64,000 nt of DNA from Fragum whitleyi (Eukaryota > Mollusca > Bivalvia > Cardiida > Cardiidae), in contig OX411558.1 of assembly GCA_948146395.1 (NCBI GenBank), positions 34,466,350 through 34,530,349 of the forward strand. The letters run 5' to 3'. Numbering within the stretch: the first letter of the stretch is position 1; each line of letters starts with the position of its first letter. Below, piece after piece: positions 56,641 to 64,000 of this stretch. A model generated the notes under the pieces. The model was not told where the DNA came from, did not search any database, and was given only the letters and a program-made list of their open reading frames with translations. The position numbers and the translations under genes are program-made.

Positions 56641-57503
56641 ATATGGTCAGTTTAAATCTGAATACAGTTTAGTAATATGTGAAATTTGCATTCACGATGT
56701 AATCGACTGATGCCGTATGACATTTTGGCTTATTTGTTTTAAACAGACACTCGCACATTCGGTGTTTTTAGCCATCTCTCATTACTATGCCTAGAATATA
56801 AAGTTATGAGTTCTAGTGTTGGTACACGGACGGAAGATGTCGTGGAACTTTCGACCATCCGAATTGCAGAATGTTCCTTGATTTTAACTTAAAGTAAGAG
56901 TGTGACCTATTTATTCTGTTAAGTTTTTGTGGTAGCCTCTTTGAATATGGACCAGTCAAAAATTTAGAGAAAAAAGGGACAGTTTATATTATCTGTAATC
57001 AAAAAACAATTTCGAAACAAGTCCCAATGCAGTCTAAAAGTCAGCCTGAAGAAATAATTGAAAACATATATTGACCTCATTTTGGCTAAGTTGATATTGG
57101 ACAATGGAAAGAGAGAAAGGGGAATGTGTTTCTTTTCAACAACTTGGAATATTATCATAATGAATTATCTATAATTTAGTTCAATTAACAATTAGGCTTT
57201 AACTGTTCTTTAGACTTGGCAAATTTTCCAGGTAGGTGCAGCTTACATCAGACATATTTCAAATGAGAGTTACTTCAAGTCGAGTCTCAGTTAATCAATC
57301 AGGGGTCTGTCTTGGTTATCCTTTCCAGTACCATTGAAGTCAGACTTGGGTAAGGATATCGGTACGTTTCCGCGCTTCAACACTGAATTAGATTAATCAC
57401 GAAAACTATCAAAATTGAAACAGAACTTACAGAAAATTTCATCTTGAATATAAGATATATCCTAGACAAAAACAAACTTTCTTTTTTTTCTGTGTGGTCA
57501 TAC
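56641..57503. other. non-coding, nothing recognised
   Basis: No gene seen. Confidence 0.4.
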
Positions 57504-57621
57504 GTTTAAACCATAGGGGTCCGAAATAAACCCCGCTACCACCATATAGACCAATGATATAAACATCATTGGTCTATATGGTGGGGGGTGGGGGTGGTAT
57601 TTCGGACCCCTATGATTTAAA
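57504..57621. repeat. ~118-bp palindrome with G-rich arm
   Basis: The left arm has TTTAAACCATAGGGGTCCGA and ACCATATAGACCAATGAT. The right arm returns both inverted, ending GGACCCCTATGATTTAAA. The two arms differ in the middle, where the right one expands to GGTGGGGGGTGGGGGTGG. The tip is ATAAAC. Confidence 0.88.
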
Positions 57622-58028
57622 CACTTTAAAATACCATATATGTACTGTCATTCATTGTGTTTCTACTTACATGATCATTGAGGAGTATCGTAATACACAC
57701 AAATGGATATGTGGTTTGTCATCGAGTAATCAATGAAAGCTATTGATCCAAAATATATCTATTATTGTCGAAAAAAAAAACAACATTGATTTTATCTCTT
57801 GGATACAAAAAAAAGTGTAAATTTGAGGATGAAAGGGGTCACTTTGACCTTGATGCCTAAAAATGTCATGACATTATAGGTAAAATGGGTCCCGCTAAGA
57901 TGAAGTTAATATGGTGATTTGAACGAATGAGGGTTAAATCTATTGATAATTTTCTTGGTTTTTAAGTGAAACTTCGAAGAAAACTCGAAAATCAACTAGT
58001 GAAACATTAAAGAAACTAAATCTAACAA
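57622..58028. other. non-coding, nothing recognised
   Basis: No gene seen. Confidence 0.4.
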
Positions 58029-58133
58029 CTGCCCTTCGTTAAGGATGGCATATTGTTTGCCAATTTTACCCCGCTTTACACGCAAAGACAAACAATGTAC
58101 ACGGTTTTGTCATCCTTAACGCAGGGCATGTTG
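58029..58133. repeat. ~105-bp foldback element
   Basis: The ends TGCCCTTCGTTAAGGATG and CATCCTTAACGCAGGGCA pair, and the inner words ATTGTTTG/CAAACAAT pair too. Non-coding. Confidence 0.8.
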
Positions 58134-58171
58134 AACGTAGGTTTATTTGGTAATCAATCAATTACACTCGC

Positions 58172-58431
58172 GTGACCCGTCACGCGAAAAGTAACCATCT
58201 GGGTAGTGCGTAAAGTGTCGACCCAAGTCAGACTGCGCGAATTGCGCAGGCTGACTAGGGTCGTACCTTTTCGCACTTTACCAATTTTCTGAATCTAGAA
58301 TAATCAATCTACATTCCAGTGAAAGAATTTTTCAAATCCGACCTCTGGTTGGTCTGTACTAGAACCAATCTCTTTTTCATATGTTTATTTTACGGAGTTC
58401 CGAGATGGCCCCTTTTCGCGTGACGGGTCAC
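58172..58431 (-). mobile_element. MITE-like TIR element, family M1, copy in opposite orientation
   Basis: Starts GTGACCCGTCACGCGAAAAG and ends CTTTTCGCGTGACGGGTCAC, which are perfect inverted ends. Read on the minus strand it aligns along its whole length to 175-438. Confidence 0.85.
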
Positions 58432-58680
58432 ATATATGTGTCCGGCCTTCAATGGTAATAAGATTTTCACGTGATCGCCTGTTATTTCCGAAACAGGAAA
58501 TGGGATGTATTTATATTATTGATAAGTTCCTTCTGAAGACGACATATATTTCATATTTTTGAAAGTATGATCGCATGATTTATTTGTGGAAAGAGGCTTT
58601 GGTATACTCTTTCGAAAGATGTTCAAGCCCGGTCCCACTGCCAAACGGACTCAAAAGCGTATGCTAAACTGACAGGGCAG

Positions 58681-58953
58681 ATTGATTGATTGAATGGAGT
58701 TTTACGCCGCTTTCAACATTTTTCAGTTATATTGCGGCGGCTGGAGTACCCAATAATGGTTTTTGGTGTTTTCTCTCACCAGTACAACCACCACATCCTT
58801 TCCGAGCCTCCAGCTGCTATCTCACAAAGGTCTACGATTATCAACTCATTGGTGAGAGACAAAAAGTCGGAAAGAATGAGTGCCGCCGTTGGGGATCGAA
58901 CCCGGAACCTCTAGATTGACAGTCAGACGCGCTACCAACTGCGCTATGACGGC
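58681..58953 (-). mobile_element. full-length tRNA-derived SINE, minus strand
   Basis: Read on the minus strand it begins with a tRNA-like head (GCCGTCATAGCGCAGTTGGT, A-box; GGTTCGATCCCC, B-box). The acceptor-like ends pair (GCCGTC with GGCGGC), and the anticodon-loop position reads GTC. The body has two CTCTCACCAATGAG / CACTGGTGAGAG-like segments. The 3' end is GCGGCGTAAAACTCC plus an (AATC)n tail (58681-58694). The anticodon stem does not pair properly, so this is not a functional tRNA gene. It is the reference copy for the others in the window. Confidence 0.9.
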
Positions 58954-58959
58954 AACTCG

Positions 58960-59347
58960 GACAAGACAGAAAAAGAGAAAATTCCATCCGTTCTTATACG
59001 CTTGATGAAAACTTATAATGATTGCCAAAACTGAACGGAAAATAGCTGCCGTTTTCGCATGTAGCTGGGATGTTGAGCGTATGTTCATCGGAGCCTTGCG
59101 GATAAGAACGAATGACAGCTCAGAAGGGGTTACCGGGTATAATTGTGGCGTATCCGAATATCGGGAGAGCGGATACATCACCTTTGTTGAACGAAAACAA
59201 AATGGATAAAACGCGGAGCATTAAATTTTATGCGATGTATGTCCTTATATATTATTTATCTAAAATGACCTGGCACTCATTAACTTTCGTCACTGTTCGA
59301 GTATTTCCGCAGCGTAAAATTTCGTTTTACCGTTTTATTTTTATTAT
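58960..59347. other. non-coding, nothing recognised
   Basis: No supported gene. The ORFs here run partly over the SINE. Confidence 0.4.
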
Positions 59348-59436
59348 ATTAAAGAACTCGCGATAGTACATTGGTTACAGACGTCTTCCCGAAATGCAAT
59401 AAGATGTCGGGTCGAGTTCAATACCCGGCATAGAAA
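59348..59436 (+). other. isolated tRNA-like unit, plus strand
   Basis: An A-box-like GATAGTACATTGGTTACAG and a B-box-like GAGTTCAATACC lie at tRNA spacing, with a T-arm stem (GTCGGGTCGAGTTCAATACC). The acceptor ends do not pair. Probably a tRNA pseudogene or the head of an unknown SINE. AT-rich sequence follows. Confidence 0.5.
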
Positions 59437-60045
59437 ATTTTTAATCCTTGTGATTAACATCAATTAATATTTTGATTTTTTTTTTCATTTGTTTTTTTTT
59501 TAAATAATCTTTTAATTACTCTTTTCTAAATAGTTTTCTGTCAGTTGCAATTAATATTTACATTCTCATATTCAATTTTGGATGTTTGGATGAAAACATC
59601 ATTTAATATTTAGTAAGCTTGCACTAAAAAGTAGTCCCAAAAGAAATATAATTCGTTTCATGATATTGAATTATAAGATATGAAAAGAATCTAGTTTTTG
59701 ACATTAATAACCCAATCCCACTTGAACAAGAATTCGATTAACGCCTTCAAATCCAGTATAGGTTTTTAATTTCATACCGTCATCAATTGAAAAAAAAAAT
59801 CTTCATCTTTTAGATATAAATACATTTCAAATTTTCAGCTATTCGGTTTCGCTTGCGATATCCTTGAGCTACAAAAATGAATTGATTGCGTATCAAGCAC
59901 AACCTCTTTGCAATGATCAAAATCTAAATCAAATTAAAGTCTGACAGATTTCAATGCAGAATACTGATAGCCTCACGGAACACTCTTGTATCAAAAAAAA
60001 GGTACTTCAAACAGTGTTTCCCTTAAAAAAAAAAAATAGAAATAT
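59437..60045. other. non-coding, nothing recognised
   Basis: AT-rich sequence with A and T runs. No gene seen. Confidence 0.4.
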
Positions 60046-60122
60046 AACTGGTCATGATCCGGCTTGAACTCACGACCTCCCGGATTAGGGACAACAACCA
60101 TACCACCTGCGCTAAACTGCAT
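60046..60122 (-). other. isolated tRNA-like unit, minus strand
   Basis: On the minus strand: TAGCGCAGGTGGTATGG (A-box) and GTCGTGAGTTCAAGCC (B-box region) with a CCGGGAGG variable part. A poly-A/T stretch (60026-60038) lies on the 3' side. Best read as a degenerate tRNA-derived retroposon rather than a gene. Confidence 0.55.
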
Positions 60123-61020
60123 TATGATTATTGATACATTTTGTTAAAATTGCGAGTTTAAGGCTATATAAAGAAACACATATGTCGACTAATAATAGGG
60201 GTCAAAAGGAATATTTAATGAGTGCCAGGTCATTGTAGATCAATAATACCTAGATATCCGCGTTACATCCTTTATATATATTTTTCGTACTTTTTATATG
60301 TCCAAAACATTATCTTTCGGACTCTCGTATTAAGACCTCTTCTTCTTAAGTTTAATACAAGAGCCCTAGTTCTAGTTCTGATGACCTAGCCTAGTGGACA
60401 CAATTTATATGTTCACGACATTTACTGAGCAAAAGGACAATCAATACGAAGACAGAAATGTAAATTCTCGTTCCGTGAGAACATTTTTTCAAACATTTTC
60501 TATGGACTGTAAGAGATCTTCAAATGACGAAAATAACATGAGGCTTTGCGTGATGTAAGATCAATTTTTTACTATATGTAAGATCATGCTTTTTCCAATT
60601 GCGATTTTAGAGAAAAAATCGCTTTTTATGTAAATGAGTGACACACTTTTTGTAGAAATTTCGTTTACTTGCACTTAACTTTCAATTGAAATTATTTTGA
60701 TACAGACAATTTGCCTTCCTTCGCTTACATGAAAATTATTTCTCTTTTCTCAGGCTTAATAGAACAGTTATGCGTAACAAACGTTCGAAGAAATTGTTGA
60801 ATAGACTATCACATTTCTAATAATAAAATATGGAATTAATAAAAATCGTTTTGGATTTAAACATAACCACCCGATTGATATTATCTATTTTCTGAACGAG
60901 GGTCTTTAAAACCTGCGAAACCGAGAATTGTTTTTTACTGAAAAGATTATCGTATTCATAAGGTACATAGTCACCTCTTTTCTTTATCTGTCTGCCTGCA
61001 ACTCTTTATAAGTGTCATTT
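60123..61020. other. non-coding, nothing recognised
   Basis: No gene or repeat seen. Confidence 0.4.
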
Positions 61021-61259
61021 ATGCCTGTGCGTAACATTCCAACAATTTCAAATATGCGCGAGGCAAAGACCCCGACCCGTCTGTGCACCCGCACACTCTG
61101 ACCGGTGTCTTTAATACGTAATTTGTAGATGGATTTGGTCTCAAAGTGCCTTTAGAGTGACAGGTAAACTTGTACATAAACTGTGTGAATCTCCAGGGTG
61201 CTCCATGTTTTCGCTTCACGAACATGTGAAATTGTTGGAAATTACACGCACAAGCTCAT
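61021..61259. mobile_element. MITE-like element, family N, copy 2
   Basis: The left end ATGCCTGTGCGTAACATTCC then AACAATTTCA pairs with the right end TGAAATTGTTGGAAATTACA then CGCACAAGCTCAT. The same ends flank 6399-6627. About 240 bp, non-coding. Confidence 0.75.
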
Positions 61260-61479
61260 TCTAATATTTCATTGGTTTCCTCTTACAATGTTTTGTTACC
61301 CAAATAGGCCTTCTATTTATATCTTAAATTCTGAAATTTTCTTCATCTCATCTCAAACTCTAATACAAGAAATGTATTAATAAAGACTTGAAAACGAGCC
61401 ATCACCTCAGTGCAAGTAAAAAAACCCAAACCCTATCTTTGTTTTGAGTTGAACGTTTTAATGAGGGATTCTGTATAAA

Positions 61480-61605
61480 ATATATGGAATCTGACCTCCG
61501 ACCTTAAGCACATCAAAGCACCATTATCCTGTTTAATACATCACAGACAATTTGGCTACTTGAACAATATCCAGAATATTTATAGAACAATAGGCTCGGA
61601 TTTCA
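61480..61605 (+). repeat. dispersed repeat shared with 30315-30445
   Basis: GGAATCTGACC, AAGCACATCAAAGC, ATTATCCTGTTTAAT, CACAGACAATTTGGCTAC and AATATCCAGAATATTTATAG match the other copy closely. Confidence 0.75.
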
Positions 61606-61773
61606 TGAAGGAACTGTATTTCAGCTTCACACCGGAAGATATGGATCTTTAAACCTGCAGTTATAATCACTTGTTAATTATATAAATTACAATAATGCTT
61701 ACTTCTCTCCAATCAGTAGATACAATGTTCGGTATGCTACTTCCTGTGGTTTAGCATTGTCAGAGCTACAGAT

Positions 61774-61938
61774 AGAGGGGGTATTTTGGATTTCAAATTA
61801 AATCATTTCATCAATACTTGCACAAATCCTATTTTTGGGGTACCCATTGAAATCGTCTAAACGAGACGATTTCAATGAGTACCCACAATATAGGGTTTCA
61901 ATGAGAAATGAAGATTTTAAATTGGCGATACCCCCTCT
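61774..61938. mobile_element. palindromic MITE, family Q, intact copy
   Basis: The ends AGAGGGGGTAT and ATACCCCCTCT are perfect inverted repeats. The centre GGGTACCCATTGAAATCGTC then T AAACG and its inverse form a long hairpin (61838-61884). A degenerate relative is at 46545-46735. Confidence 0.85.
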
Positions 61939-62261
61939 TATCCTTACCTCTATTATTGGTGCCATCATATTCACTTTAATGCCCTAATCAGCTCAGTGTT
62001 CAAAAGACAAACGTTGTGAAATGTTTAATAACCATTCTGCATTATCGTTCTGAATTTAGATTTTGTTCCAAATTGTCAATTCTGGGGATAATTGAACCAG
62101 ACTGACTTAATTTTTACCCACAATATTCAAGTGAACTGCTGACAGCACAGTCTGAGGTCAGATTTCAAATCTGTGTTTGTCGTCAACAGCATGAGAAGGC
62201 TTAGATTGTACACAACTTGTACGTATAGTCTCAAAGAAATAACCTCGAAAAGAACAATATG
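61939..62261. other. non-coding, nothing recognised
   Basis: No gene seen. Confidence 0.4.
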
Positions 62262-62301
<40 letters not shown>

Positions 62302-62302
62302 C
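62262..62302. repeat. (ATT)n microsatellite
   Basis: About 13 ATT units, followed by an AT-rich impure stretch to about 62390. Confidence 0.95.
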
Positions 62303-62399
62303 ATTACTTTATTTTTTTATTTTATAATTTTATTATTATTTATATCATTATAATTATTACTATAATTATTATAATTGTTAATATATTTATCCGAGGATA

Positions 62400-63039
62400 A
62401 CACGAAAAATAGATGAACTCTTTTTCTTTCCATGCACTAAAAAGAGAGAGGCAATATAATCTGTCCACTACTACCAAATTTTACAGCTGGTTGGACTGGG
62501 GCTCTGTCTGTAAAGTGTTCTGACCAAAGACACACCCGCAAGAGAGGCTATAACCATGATAACAAATATTGTTTGCCTATTGTAGCTTTAGAACACATAG
62601 CTTAAAGATATATGTTGAAAAATGTTCATATTTAGCATAGAGAGTCTTCTTCTAAAGCAAGCAATACTTCAATATTTAGCTTTAAACTGATAAAGGTCTC
62701 ATTAGAAGTTGCTTTGTTCATGGTTTCTTACACTGTTTGAATATAATGTATTTTTAATTATGTTTCAAGCCTTATGTCGTTCTCCTTAGAGTCTCAGGTC
62801 CTTACCAAGTATGAAATCTTTCTCATTTTAGAACGAAAGATTATGTATTCGTTAAACGCTAAGTTTTCAGATTTCTTCTTTTTATTTAATTATTTATTAA
62901 TTCATTGGTTTATTTATTTATTTATTCATTTATTTATTTTCTTTTTCTTTTGGTGCGTCAAAAGGTGGGACAGTGTCTGAATGGATTAAACTTGAACCCA
63001 CCGGCATACTCCCATGATAATGTTCACAATTAACAACAT
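62400..63039. other. non-coding, nothing recognised
   Basis: Contains a TTTA-rich tract at 62880-62940 and short chance ORFs only. Confidence 0.4.
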
Positions 63040-63430
63040 CGCAAAATTGACTCTTATTCCGATCAAAACCATTCTAAATCATTCACTCGGTGCTCCGTTC
63101 ATTTCAAACACTCACTCAAACTAGTCAAAAACGCTCCAAAATCACTAAAACTGATAAGAACAACTACTGCACATTCAAAATAAAATTCGCAAAAAAAATA
63201 AACGATTTCACTGACTTAAATTTTGAAGCGTCTGATTGGTTCGTGAAATCATATTTATTGCTCTTTAAAGAACTTAATATAAGATTTTTTATGTAAGGGA
63301 GGCACTAATTATCGATGTTATATTACCTCCCCTTAATTTCATTCAAAACTTGCTCCTTCCACTGATTCAATTTTATTCCGAAATAATTCCTATATCATTC
63401 ACCTTGCCAATTTCACGGTGTTGTTAACTG
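63040..63430. repeat. dispersed repeat family R, copy 2
   Basis: Follows the right part of 22446-22930: AAATTGACTC, GATCAAAACCATTCTAAATC, CACTCGGTGCTCC, GCGTCTGATTGGTTCG and CATTCACC...GTTGTTAACTG. The internal foldback and ATTC tract of copy 1 are reduced here. Confidence 0.6.
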
Positions 63431-64000
63431 CAAAACATAACAGTAAATACACAAAGACGAAAAAAGTGTCTGGTCAGTGAAAAAAAGATTTCGTTATGCT
63501 ATTTCTATGTGAGGCTATTTTAGCTGACTAAAATATTACATATTTAACCAGATTGATGAAGTTTTGTTTTTTGCGCAAAAATTCCAGTTACATGGACTTT
63601 TTTGTTGCTATTTCTATTTTTTAAAAGTAAACCTTGGTTTATTTGACACGAATTTGACATCTGTGGAAAAAATACTTATTATAAGTAACAACTAGCGACA
63701 TTTTTCATAAATTAACAAAATATGTATTACATTCAATACCGTTTGTTATTCATTCCTATAAAAGAACATGCAAAGCCGAGTAGGAATAATCAGATTTTCA
63801 TTCATCAAAATAGCAGGTGTCAGATTCGGGTCAATAAAACCGCTCTATAAGAAACTTAATAAACCAGAGTTCATGGATCATAAATGGCAGAAATAAGATA
63901 TCCCTAATTATTAGGACATCTTTCTGCAATGATATCCACAAATTCAAAAACAAAGGGAATAGAAACCATTGATTTTTATAGGATTTTGTAAATAAGCACA
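63431..64000. other. non-coding, nothing recognised
   Basis: AT-rich sequence to the window edge. No gene seen. Confidence 0.4.

Noticed and set aside
58881..58953. Functional tRNA gene on the minus strand
   Set aside because: The anticodon stem does not pair and the unit is fused to a SINE body and AATC tail.

Overview
The window looks like AT-rich, repeat-dense nuclear DNA of a mollusc, most probably a bivalve. Four things point there. A tRNA-derived SINE with a GGCGTTAAA-type body and an (AATC)n tail is present in several copies. A ~1-kb element at 53627-54618 combines ~160-bp core repeats with an ACGG/ACAG microsatellite, as in the bivalve pearl/CvA/DTC84 elements. There is a single-exon Toll-like receptor of the single-cysteine-cluster type. 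Foldback and MITE-like palindromes are very abundant. I see no prokaryotic, organellar, rRNA or CRISPR features, and no convincing functional tRNA gene.

Layout. 0-3.2 kb: a short TIR element, then an intact Toll-like receptor reading frame (966-3107), the only complete host gene I can support. 3.3-8.3 kb: MITEs, a SINE, a decayed Tc1-like transposase (5102-6148) and a 63-bp minisatellite. 9.98-19.45 kb: two matching inverted ends with symmetric subterminal palindromes bracket about 9.5 kb. This could be one large DNA transposon, into which a 5'-truncated but nearly open LINE (13.2-16.6 kb) has inserted. 19.5-30.6 kb: mostly non-coding, with a ~790-bp TIR element, a 170-bp perfect-style palindrome, two adjacent SINEs, and a 1-kb array of GAAGT/ACTTC words that switches strand. 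30.67-46.4 kb: a tandem segmental duplication with blocks A, B and C each present twice in the same order. Copy 1 has been enlarged by a second LINE (35.7-38.5 kb) and copy 2 by a TTAA-flanked piggyBac-like MITE. Each A block ends in a conserved 100-nt putative coding first exon followed by a splice donor. 46.4-64 kb: repeats, palindromes, CG-phased repeat blocks, the pearl-like element, a full-length SINE and two isolated tRNA-like units.

How it fits together. The host content is sparse: an innate immune receptor at the left edge and a duplicated 5' exon in the middle, whose remaining exons must lie outside the window if the gene is real. Most of the rest is transposon-derived. The two duplicated halves act as mutual empty-site controls, so several insertions and deletions can be read directly from sequence. 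The best candidates for something undescribed are the 9.5-kb inverted-end structure with ACTATAGT subterminal motifs, the families of near-perfect palindromes with stable tips, and the strand-switching GAAGT array. All homology statements are from reading by eye. No database search was run.
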